Positions 22,688-29,140 of a DNA stretch of 29,140 nt are shown here, in pieces. The translations under genes were made by a program, and so were the position numbers. Numbering within the stretch: position 1 is the first letter of the stretch; each line of letters opens with the position of its first letter. The DNA is taken from the NCBI GenBank assembly GCA_937121005.1, contig CAKZKB010000603.1, forward strand, positions 1-29,140. The letters run 5' to 3'. The notes beneath the pieces were generated by a model. The model was not told the origin of the DNA, made no database searches, and was given only the letters and a program-made list of their open reading frames with translations. Source of the stretch: an uncultured cyanobacterium (GTDB taxonomy: Bacteria > Cyanobacteriota > Cyanobacteriia > Cyanobacteriales > Geitlerinemataceae).

Positions 22688-23530
22688 ATGACAATGATAC
22701 TTGCAGAAATCGTCCAATTGGCTCCAGTTATTTTTCTCTCTGGAATTACCGCAAATTTACCCGATCTGTTAGCAGAAGTCAACCTCGAAAGTGGCATCGT
22801 TCGTGCCATTTGTGGAGAGGATAACATCGCAGAAATTTCGCCGGAAACAGACGGTATTGGTGCTTGCCAAGTGTGTCCTTCCTTTACCTCTGATGGCGAG
22901 TCGGGATACAATAGCGAAGGTGCAAATGCGATCCTGACAGCGATTTCTAATGGTAGCTTTACGGATAGCGATCGCGTCGAAGCAGTGGTCGATCTTTCCG
23001 GTTGCGATCCCCACGTCGGTAATTTTGGCGGTAGCGTTCTCTTGCGTCAGTCGGGTTCGCGCTGGCGAGTGGTAAACTATGAAAATGGCTATCGATCGCA
23101 GGATTGTTTGACAGTGGAAACAGCAAGCGATCGCGATCTGCTAGTCTGTCGCGCTAGCTATACGGGGATGGGTTATATCAACGAATGGCTTGACGTTCGC
23201 CAACACTCGAACACCGATATCGAAAGTACGCAACTGTTAGGGGTCGAATCGAATATCCATGCCTGTCGATCGCCCTTTTTTGACGTGCGAATTGTCGATT
23301 TTGAGTTGCAAGACGAGAACGAAGATGGCTGGAAAGATGTCGTCGCCACAGTCAGTTCGGCGGTGGAAACTAACCCGACACCGGGTGCAGAAACGAACTG
23401 CGATCTCGAACCGAACTTATCCGAACCGACTCTCGATCGCTTGACTTTTCTATTTGACGGGCGATCGTTTCAACCCACACCGGAAACGGCACAACGGATA
23501 GAAGAACTCGAGGCGATCGCAAATCCATAG
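22688..23530 (+). CDS. Unknown cysteine-rich protein with calcium-loop-like motif
   Basis: This 280-residue protein is of no family I recognise. A hydrophobic N-terminus (about 4-20) may be a weak signal peptide or anchor. It has eight cysteines (42, 60, 63, 106, 140, 154, 193, 238), an even number that suits disulfide bonds in an exported protein. The stretch DENEDGWKD (209-217) matches the D-x-N-x-D-G-x-x-D calcium-binding loop of EF-hand and FG-GAP-like domains. Repeated beta-strand patterns (SVLLRQSGSRWRVVNYENG, FFDVRIVDFELQDEN) suggest a beta-rich fold, and the tail is a short acidic helix. Base composition and HIP1 content match the neighbours. The ATG at 22688 is followed by another two codons later; either could be used. 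A stem-loop follows the stop. Confidence 0.7.
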   Translation: MTMILAEIVQLAPVIFLSGITANLPDLLAEVNLESGIVRAICGEDNIAEISPETDGIGACQVCPSFTSDGESGYNSEGANAILTAISNGSFTDSDRVEAVVDLSGCDPHVGNFGGSVLLRQSGSRWRVVNYENGYRSQDCLTVETASDRDLLVCRASYTGMGYINEWLDVRQHSNTDIESTQLLGVESNIHACRSPFFDVRIVDFELQDENEDGWKDVVATVSSAVETNPTPGAETNCDLEPNLSEPTLDRLTFLFDGRSFQPTPETAQRIEELEAIANP

Positions 23531-23565
23531 AGGCCGATCGCAATGGTTTAAGGAGAGTAGTCCTA

Positions 23566-23600
23566 GCCCCAGTTGTTACCCCCGCAGAGGAAACTGGGGC
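23566..23600 (+). terminator. Stem-loop after the unknown protein gene
   Basis: GCCCCAGTT (23566-23574) pairs perfectly with AACTGGGGC (23592-23600) around a 17-base loop, 35 bases past the stop codon. There is no U-tract, so it is either a factor-dependent terminator or an mRNA-stabilising hairpin. Confidence 0.35.
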
Positions 23601-23722
23601 CGGCGCTGCGAGCGAATGTCGCGATCGCCCGCATCAAAATCCGCTATAATTGGCGATCGAGTTGGCGATCCCCGCTACCATTGTGGCGATCCCTTTGTCT
23701 CGGCTAGGAGAACTGTACCATC

Positions 23723-24829
23723 GTGCGACAAAGACTGTTTTCTCTTCCCTTTGCCCTGTTTGCAGTGCTGGCCGCTGTTTCCCCAGCGACGAGTGCGGCC
23801 TTTCCCTTTCCCGAGGCGACCCCGGAAGTTGCCCAAGCACAACCGGAACTCAACGCTTTGTTGCGTCAGGCCCGGCGGTTGGTGGAAGCCGGAGATCGGG
23901 AGGCGGCACTGCTAGCGTACCAAGAAGCAGCCCAACTCGATGAGAATAATGCCCGCATTTTTTCGGCCATTGGTTTGCTAAGCTCGCAAGAAGGCAATTT
24001 TGAAGCGGCGATCGCGGCCTTTCAGCGTGCGGTCGAACTCGAACCGGACAATGCCAATTTCCAATACGCCCTGGGCCATACCCTGGCGAGCGCACAACGT
24101 TACGATGAGGCCGTCGAACCTTTAGAACGAGCCATCGATCTCCAGCGCCGGCCGACCGATGCCTATGCCAGTTTGGGGGCTGTGGAGTTTCGCCGCGAGA
24201 ATTATGCAGCCGCTTTAGAAGCCTACGATCGCGCCATCGAATTGGATCGACGCAACTGGCAACTGCAACGCGATCGCGCCTCCGTGTTAGTGCAATTGCA
24301 GCGCTACGAAGAGGCGATCGCGGTTTTAGAACCCCTGCTCGACATTGCCCCGAATAACGGCGAAACCCGCATGAGTCTGGGCATTGCCTATTTGGGATCC
24401 GGTGACGCAGAGGCGGCCCTAGAGCAGTTTGAAGCGGCGGCCCGCGCCGACTCGGAAATGGGGGCGGCGTACTTTCAAATTGGACGAATGCTCGCCGATC
24501 GCGGCGAAACCGAAGCTGCTTTAGAAGCGTACCGCCAAGCGGTCAACTCGCAGCCCGACCTAGCGGCCGCCTATCTGGCCATGGGCGAAATTTTGGTCGG
24601 TCAGGAAAAATTTTTAGACGCGATCGTTGTCTACCGCCAAGCCATCGATCGCGATCCCGACAATGCTGACGCTCGCTACAATCTAGGCGTGGCTCTAGTG
24701 GGGCGCGATCGCACCGACGAAGCCATCGACACCTTTCGGGCTGCCCGCGATCTGTATCGCCAGCAAAATATCCGCGATGGAGTCGCGCAAGCAGAAGCTG
24801 CCCTGCGCGAACTGGGGGCAACGGAGTAG
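23723..24829 (+). CDS. Exported tetratricopeptide (TPR) repeat protein
   Basis: This 368-residue protein has a signal peptide (about 1-25, hydrophobic LPFALFAVLAAVSPATSA) and nine or so consecutive 34-residue TPR units (about 43-350), e.g. GNFEAAIAAFQRAVELEPDNANFQYALG, ending in a charged helix. TPR superhelices bind partner peptides; here the protein would act in the periplasm or thylakoid lumen. Partner unknown. The start codon is GTG at 23723 with GGAG about 12 bases upstream, a long spacing. It is convergent with the DUF928 gene at 24995 across 165 bases of repeats. TPR, DUF928 and CHASE2 genes often occur close together in cyanobacteria, so a shared envelope-related role is an inference. 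Confidence 0.85.
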   Translation: MRQRLFSLPFALFAVLAAVSPATSAAFPFPEATPEVAQAQPELNALLRQARRLVEAGDREAALLAYQEAAQLDENNARIFSAIGLLSSQEGNFEAAIAAFQRAVELEPDNANFQYALGHTLASAQRYDEAVEPLERAIDLQRRPTDAYASLGAVEFRRENYAAALEAYDRAIELDRRNWQLQRDRASVLVQLQRYEEAIAVLEPLLDIAPNNGETRMSLGIAYLGSGDAEAALEQFEAAARADSEMGAAYFQIGRMLADRGETEAALEAYRQAVNSQPDLAAAYLAMGEILVGQEKFLDAIVVYRQAIDRDPDNADARYNLGVALVGRDRTDEAIDTFRAARDLYRQQNIRDGVAQAEAALRELGATE

Positions 24830-24842
24830 TCGCTACGCTCCA

Positions 24843-24880
24843 ATTCAAAATTCAAAATTCAAAATTCAAAATTCAAAATT
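24843..24880. repeat. Five tandem ATTCAAA heptamers
   Basis: Five perfect ATTCAAA units (24843-24877) plus a partial one lie in the convergent spacer between the TPR and DUF928 genes. This is a typical cyanobacterial short tandem repeat. Near it CGCTACGCTCC and CGCTTCGCTCC words recur. Confidence 0.85.
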
Positions 24881-24994
24881 TTGACCGTGAGCCTAAAGTC
24901 AAGAGCGCGTCGCTTCGCTCCAAAATTTGAGATCGCGGTTCTGTTTGAATTTTTAATTCCCCAACGAGGGGGCTCGTATCCATAACCTTCCCGG

Positions 24995-25738
24995 TTAGGG
25001 GTTGGCCGAAGCGTCGGCGAGAGATTCTAAGCCCACCGACTCCAACAGGTTAGCCCAATCGCGCTGCCAGTTGGGATCTGTGGGATCGGCTTGTTGCAGT
25101 TCGGCCAGGGCTTCGAGGGTGTCGTACCACAGGCCGGCCTCGGCGTAGAGGCTCGGTCGTTCGGCTGCTGTGGCGGATTCGAGGGCCGATCGCAGGCTAG
25201 CGGGGGGGGCGACGCGCTCCACCCAGCCATCGACGTAGGCAATTTCCCGTTGCGGGGTGCACAGCAACATCAACGACCAGTAATGTTCTCGACCTTCCTC
25301 TAAAGGAGCCAATCCCGCCGCGGCCGGCAGTTCTAGGGCGATGGTGCGGGCTTCTCCCGTAATTTCGATGCGGGTACGATAAATTTCTTCGTAGCGTTTT
25401 TGCCCAGTGCCGTCTTCGACTTCTGCTTCGATAAAAAATTCCACCATCCGGGCATCGGTTTCGGGAATGTAGAAGAAAAAGGTCGGATAGGGATCGGCGG
25501 TCAATCCCAGGTTGGTATTGGGCATTAAGGCGGTTAGCGGTCGATCGCCCCGATACGAACAGCGATCTTCGGCCACCGGGCCGCGACGGGTTCCGGCCCC
25601 TTCACGGCTGCCGGGGCGGCCGCGATCGGGCGGCACGAAATCGATGGCCGAGGCCGGCGGTGACAAAGCGGCCATCGTCAAGGCGATCGAACTCAGACAG
25701 GCGGCAATCCCACTCGAGCGAAACATTGTACGATACAT
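24995..25738 (-). CDS. DUF928 family exported protein (copy 2)
   Basis: This 247-residue DUF928 protein has a signal peptide ending near residue 32 (LSPPASA). It shares the family layout with the copy at 1328-2131: GRPGSREGAGTR glycine/arginine turn, a conserved Cys before a RPLTALMPN motif, an FFFYIPE strand, a YWSLMLLC strand, DGWVER, and the C-terminal AGLWYDTLEALAELQ and LLESVGLESLA helices. Function is unknown. The ATG at 25738 has GGAG at 7 bases; a second ATG four codons later is less likely. It lies 412 bases downstream of the CHASE2 cyclase on the same strand and convergent to the TPR gene. Confidence 0.85.
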   Translation of the reverse strand: MYRTMFRSSGIAACLSSIALTMAALSPPASAIDFVPPDRGRPGSREGAGTRRGPVAEDRCSYRGDRPLTALMPNTNLGLTADPYPTFFFYIPETDARMVEFFIEAEVEDGTGQKRYEEIYRTRIEITGEARTIALELPAAAGLAPLEEGREHYWSLMLLCTPQREIAYVDGWVERVAPPASLRSALESATAAERPSLYAEAGLWYDTLEALAELQQADPTDPNWQRDWANLLESVGLESLADASANP

Positions 25739-26150
25739 GATAAACTCCCTACCATCTATTCTATCCGGTTAGTTGGGGAGCATCCTCAGCCCCCCGATAG
25801 AACTAAGGGGTCGCGATCGCCCCCCGCCTCAAGTTGTCAGATTGCGCCTAGCAGCGATTCGAGCGTCGCTAGCGCAATTGTTACAATCGTAAACGAATCC
25901 GTACAAAGGGTAAAATTGGCGAATTTTCCGCAAGAAAAAGTAATATTTATTTGCAATTTGTAAAGATTGAGTCGCTGATGGGCTTTTAAGCCGGAAAGGT
26001 GCGGAGATCGTTACCCGATCGCGGCCGCGATCGCGGATTTCTTAATAAATTTTTCAGCCTTTTGCCCCTTGGAATCTTCATCGCTTCTGTTGTAACATTC
26101 CCGGCTTGATGCTGACTGTCGCCTAGCTTACAAGATTAAACAAAGAAAAT
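25739..26150. other. 412-base spacer with HIP1 palindrome
   Basis: No gene is visible. It holds a perfect 18-base palindrome CGATCGCGGCCGCGATCG (26016-26033) made of two fused HIP1-like words, T/A-rich stretches, and a TAGAAT (minus strand, 25758-25763) that could be the -10 of the DUF928 gene though no -35 fits. No intrinsic terminator for the CHASE2 cyclase was found. Confidence 0.5.
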
Positions 26151-28151
26151 CTAAAAAGCACGGGTGTCGTCGCGGACGGACACCACCCGGTAGACGTTGA
26201 CCGTTTGTTGCCGTCCTTTAAGGGCTTTGGGGCCCCAGGGTTCGACGGTAAAGGCTCCGCCGAGCAGATCTAAGGTTTCTTGGGCGATCAGCACCCGGCA
26301 AATGCTCGGTTGGCGGTCTTTCTCGCAACTTTCCAACCGCGAAGCCGTGTTGACGCTATCGCCGATAATCCCGTACTCCATGCGTTCTTGCCCCCCCAAG
26401 CTGCCCGCGACGATCGGCCCGGTAAAAATCCCCACGCGCATCTGGATCACGGGCAGACCCCGTTGTTGCCAGTTGCGGTTGAGATCGGCAAGCGCCCCCC
26501 CAAACGCCAGTCCGCAGCGCACGGCATTAGTAGCATCGCGGGCGATCGCGTCCCGGCTGGTGCGGGCTACCGGTACGCCAAACACGGCCATCAACCCATC
26601 GCCCGTAAACTTGTTAATAATTCCCTGATGGTTCTGTACCTCTTTGGTCAGGGCTCCTAAATATTCGTTCAACCATTCGAGCAAGCGTTCGGGGGACATC
26701 TGTTCGGAGATGGTGCTGAACCCTTTAATATCGGTAAACAGCATCGTCGCCACCAGTTTTTGTCCTTGTAACTTGCCCGATCGCATCAGTTCCGAGCGTC
26801 GATCCCAGAGTGCATCGGCAATTTCGGGAGAGGTACTTTGCCCCAACAGTTTCATAACGATCCCCTGTTGCCGTTGGGCTTGGTAGGCTTGGTAAGCAAC
26901 AACGCTGCTACCCGATAGGGCGATCGCCAGCATCGGCGCAACGACGGGCACCCAAGCATGAGCCAGAAATAACCCGAAGCTGGCCGCCGCCGCCGTCCCG
27001 GCGACCGCGAGCATCCCCACCCCTAACACCACCGGATGGCTGATGCGCTGCGCCCACACCGCACTGGTGACAGCCCACAGACCAATCCAGACCACCTCGG
27101 CCCATTGGGGCCAAAACCAAAACAGGGGACGATCGCCCATGGCCGCCCCGACAATTTGGCTGACAATTTGGGCGTGCACCATCACCCCCGGCATTTTGAA
27201 GTTGTCCTTTTCCACCGCACTGTAGGGAGTCGCAAACAGATCGCGGAGGCTGGGGGCTGTCGAACCGATGATGACAATTTTGTCTTCGATCTGGTGGCGA
27301 TCGACCTGGCCTTGCAGCAGTTGGGCCAGGGTGAATTTCTCGGCCAGATCCTCTGAGGAGCGATAGTCGAGTAAAACCTGATAGCCCCGCGCGTCCACCT
27401 TACCGTAACCTCCCGATCCCGCTTCCAGGCGCACGAAGGTGGCTTTCCCCAGTTGCAGGGAAGCACCATCTACCGAACTGACTCGAGACTGAATGCCGAG
27501 ATCGGCTAAGTACAGTTGAGCCAAGCGCAGGGGGAAGGACTGGGCTGCTTCTTCACCTTTGTGAAGCGCCGGCCCGAACAGGATCCATCGCCGGATGACC
27601 GTATCGGGATCTTGGGACAGATCGTTAAATCCGACCCGGTGGGGAGGAACGCTGGCGGGAGCGCTGACGCGATCGTCCTCGTTGTTACCGTAGTTGGCAA
27701 TGACAACAGTGTTATCGGCTCGCAATTGCCCGACGAGTTGGTTCCATCCTTCTAAACCCGCTCGGGGGGCGGGACGGTAAATATCTAAGCCGATGACACT
27801 GGGATGGTAGGCTTGCAGGCGATCGAGCAGGCGAGCCACTACTTCGTCTGGAAGCGGCCAATTGTAGCGTTGCAGGTCGTCTTCGGTGATTTCGACGATC
27901 GCTAAGTTGGGATCGGGGCCGGCCGAAGGACGCAGGCGCACCATCCAGTCCCAAGCCTGGGTTTCGATGGAGTCGAGCCAACCGGCCGCCCCGAAGCAGA
28001 CGAGCAAGGTGGTAGAGCCGCCGCTCGCTAGGATAACGGCCGCCACGTCTTTGAGTTTCGACAGTTGGGGCGTACAGTCATCGAGCCAGTTACGAATTGC
28101 GGTCAGTTTCAGTTTGAGGCGATCGAGCCAAGGCCGCGAGAGAGCGTTCAT
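26151..28151 (-). CDS. CHASE2 sensor / class III adenylate cyclase
   Basis: This 666-residue membrane protein has a cytoplasmic N-terminus, a first membrane helix (about 36-57), an extracytoplasmic CHASE2 sensory domain (about 60-340, with FATPYSAVEKDNFKMPGVMVHAQIVSQIV typical of its end), three membrane helices (about 344-366, 371-393, 397-421) and a class III nucleotide cyclase domain (about 466-655). Metal ligands are Asp474 (LFTDIKGFS) and Asp518 (KFTGDG), the adenine-selecting lysine is Lys514, and Asn601 and Arg605 (NTASR) stabilise the transition state. The partner position that is Asp or Thr in many adenylate cyclases is Gly594 (YGIIGDSVN). ATP to cAMP is the likely reaction. CHASE2 ligands are unknown. 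The ATG at 28151 has no clear Shine-Dalgarno. It follows the ProA-like gene by 78 bases. Confidence 0.92.
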   Translation of the reverse strand: MNALSRPWLDRLKLKLTAIRNWLDDCTPQLSKLKDVAAVILASGGSTTLLVCFGAAGWLDSIETQAWDWMVRLRPSAGPDPNLAIVEITEDDLQRYNWPLPDEVVARLLDRLQAYHPSVIGLDIYRPAPRAGLEGWNQLVGQLRADNTVVIANYGNNEDDRVSAPASVPPHRVGFNDLSQDPDTVIRRWILFGPALHKGEEAAQSFPLRLAQLYLADLGIQSRVSSVDGASLQLGKATFVRLEAGSGGYGKVDARGYQVLLDYRSSEDLAEKFTLAQLLQGQVDRHQIEDKIVIIGSTAPSLRDLFATPYSAVEKDNFKMPGVMVHAQIVSQIVGAAMGDRPLFWFWPQWAEVVWIGLWAVTSAVWAQRISHPVVLGVGMLAVAGTAAAASFGLFLAHAWVPVVAPMLAIALSGSSVVAYQAYQAQRQQGIVMKLLGQSTSPEIADALWDRRSELMRSGKLQGQKLVATMLFTDIKGFSTISEQMSPERLLEWLNEYLGALTKEVQNHQGIINKFTGDGLMAVFGVPVARTSRDAIARDATNAVRCGLAFGGALADLNRNWQQRGLPVIQMRVGIFTGPIVAGSLGGQERMEYGIIGDSVNTASRLESCEKDRQPSICRVLIAQETLDLLGGAFTVEPWGPKALKGRQQTVNVYRVVSVRDDTRAF

Positions 28152-28170
28152 AAAAAAGAGGTCATTTCAA

Positions 28171-28205
28171 TGAACAATGAGCAATGAGCAACGAGCAACG
28201 AGCAA
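28171..28205. repeat. Five tandem TGAGCAA-type heptamers
   Basis: Exactly five heptamers (TGAACAA, TGAGCAA twice, CGAGCAA twice) fill half of the 78-base spacer between the ProA-like gene and the CHASE2 gene, about 20 bases upstream of the cyclase start. Confidence 0.85.
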
Positions 28206-28229
28206 TTTTAAACCCTGTCTCCTTCAGTC

Positions 28230-29140
28230 TTAACCTTGAATCACCTGCTTGACGCGCATCAACGATTCTAAGCCAATCAAGCCGCGATCGCTCGTGCCTA
28301 AAAAGACTGCACTGCCGTCGTCCGAGAGGCGATCGAAGCGCGGAGAAGTGTTGATGTAAACTGAAGTGCTGTTGCTGCCTAGAGCGAATTTACGGCTTTC
28401 TTCATAGGATTCGGTGACGATACAATCGGCATGACCGCTACTGTAACGGTTCGCCCAAGCCAGGGCAAACTCGATATTTTCGACCTGTTTGAAGGCGATG
28501 GTTTTGTTTAAATAGGCCCGCCCCCATTCTTCCGTGCGAGCCACTTTCAAGTCGGGAAACTCGGCCGCTAAGGCTTCGTCGCCGCGAATTTCAAACCCGC
28601 GTTCTTGTAATTCGCTCCACAAGGTAGCGATCGACGAAGATTTGCGATCGCCATCGACGAGAATTTTTTCGATGGCGTTGACCGGATCGGGTAAGTTGGT
28701 ATGGGAATCGAGGACGATCGACAAGGCTAAATCCAAGTTTCCCGCCGCAGACCAGTAGAGGTAGCAGTTGCCCATGGCGGCTTTGAGTACCGGGACTCCC
28801 GCTTGCTGGAGAGACTGCTGCATCCAGTTGGCCCGGCCGTAGGGAATCAACAAGTCGATGGCCCCATCGCCGCCCAAATCGAGGATCGAAAGGCGTTCGC
28901 CGGCCGGTAGCAAGGCCAAGATTTCCCCCGGAAGCTGAGTTTCGGCGATCGCTTCTTGCAAGACTTCAGTAATGGTGCTGTTGGTATGGTTGCTTTCGCT
29001 GCTACCTTTGAGGAGCAAACCGTTCCCCGTTTTTAAGGCCATTCCGGCCGCGATCGCCGCCAGTTCGGGAAACGCTTCGTAAGCAAACGCGATCGTTCCC
29101 AAGGGCCACCAATACCCGCAACTTTGAGAGGGTTTGCCCG
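28230..29140 (-). CDS. ProA-like gamma-glutamyl phosphate reductase homologue, 5' part outside window, catalytic Cys missing
   Basis: This is a C-terminal fragment of about 303 codons of an aldehyde-dehydrogenase-fold protein of the glutamate-5-semialdehyde dehydrogenase (ProA) family; the frame is open through the window end. Landmarks: PLGTIAFAYEAFPELAAIAAGMALKTGNGLLLKGSSES (NADP-fold region), LDLGGDGAIDLLIPYG, MGNCYLYW, and RFSDGS-like C-terminal NTSPRFDRLSDDG. ProA reduces gamma-glutamyl phosphate in proline synthesis. In the family the catalytic cysteine lies in R-P-x-x-C-N-A-x-E; here the matching stretch is LPDPVNAIEK, with valine (codon 28680-28682) in its place. It is thus probably a divergent paralogue rather than the proline-pathway enzyme, so no symbol is given. 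It precedes the CHASE2 gene on the same strand. Confidence 0.85.
   Translation of the reverse strand, partial: GKPSQSCGYWWPLGTIAFAYEAFPELAAIAAGMALKTGNGLLLKGSSESNHTNSTITEVLQEAIAETQLPGEILALLPAGERLSILDLGGDGAIDLLIPYGRANWMQQSLQQAGVPVLKAAMGNCYLYWSAAGNLDLALSIVLDSHTNLPDPVNAIEKILVDGDRKSSSIATLWSELQERGFEIRGDEALAAEFPDLKVARTEEWGRAYLNKTIAFKQVENIEFALAWANRYSSGHADCIVTESYEESRKFALGSNSTSVYINTSPRFDRLSDDGSAVFLGTSDRGLIGLESLMRVKQVIQG

Overview
The window looks like chromosomal DNA of a cyanobacterium. It holds psb27 (photosystem II assembly), an SLH/OprB iron-uptake-type porin, two DUF928 proteins, a multi-GAF phototaxis-type receptor, a CHASE2 adenylate cyclase, a Uma2 nuclease, an efp-accB gene pair, and very many copies of the cyanobacterial octamer GCGATCGC (HIP1). 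The short tandem heptamer repeats and the abundance of signalling genes suggest a filamentous, multicellular species, but the genus cannot be told from the sequence alone. No rRNA, tRNA, CRISPR array, insertion sequence or prophage was seen.

Layout. 1-2131 (minus strand): DUF928 exported protein, a small alpha/beta hydrolase and psb27. A strong intrinsic terminator sits directly in front of the hydrolase start. 2132-5336 (plus): a 669-base spacer with structured and repeated DNA, the porin, then a Uma2 nuclease. 5344-7153 (minus): an LCP-family cell-envelope transferase and a small membrane protein, divergent from a DUF2993 lipid-binding protein (7387-8121). 8249-9944 (minus): efp, accB and an ArsR-type regulator, with G-rich simple repeats between efp and accB. 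10234-13191 (minus): an LRR-Roc-COR (ROCO) GTPase. 13192-14114: a gene-free repeat region with palindromic elements, an 87-base tandem array and a duplicated copy of the last 44 bases of the next gene. 14115-19235 (minus): a 1706-residue chemoreceptor with seven GAF domains, at least five of which carry the two-cysteine signature of DXCF cyanobacteriochromes. It is divergent from a REC-histidine kinase (19624-20841). 20863-24829 (plus): a small membrane protein, an orphan ABC substrate-binding lipoprotein, an unknown cysteine-rich protein and a TPR protein. 24995-29140 (minus): a 5'-truncated ProA-like dehydrogenase, a CHASE2 adenylate cyclase and a second DUF928 protein.

How it fits together. 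Housekeeping functions (PSII assembly, fatty-acid synthesis, translation elongation, envelope polymer ligation) are mixed with environmental sensing (light receptor, two-component kinase, cAMP synthesis, ROCO GTPase). The points most worth a second look are the five tandem dual-cysteine GAF domains, the repeat array that captured the receptor's 3' end and includes a filled/empty site pair for a 60-base palindromic element, the ProA-like protein that lacks the family's catalytic cysteine, and the terminator abutting the hydrolase start codon.
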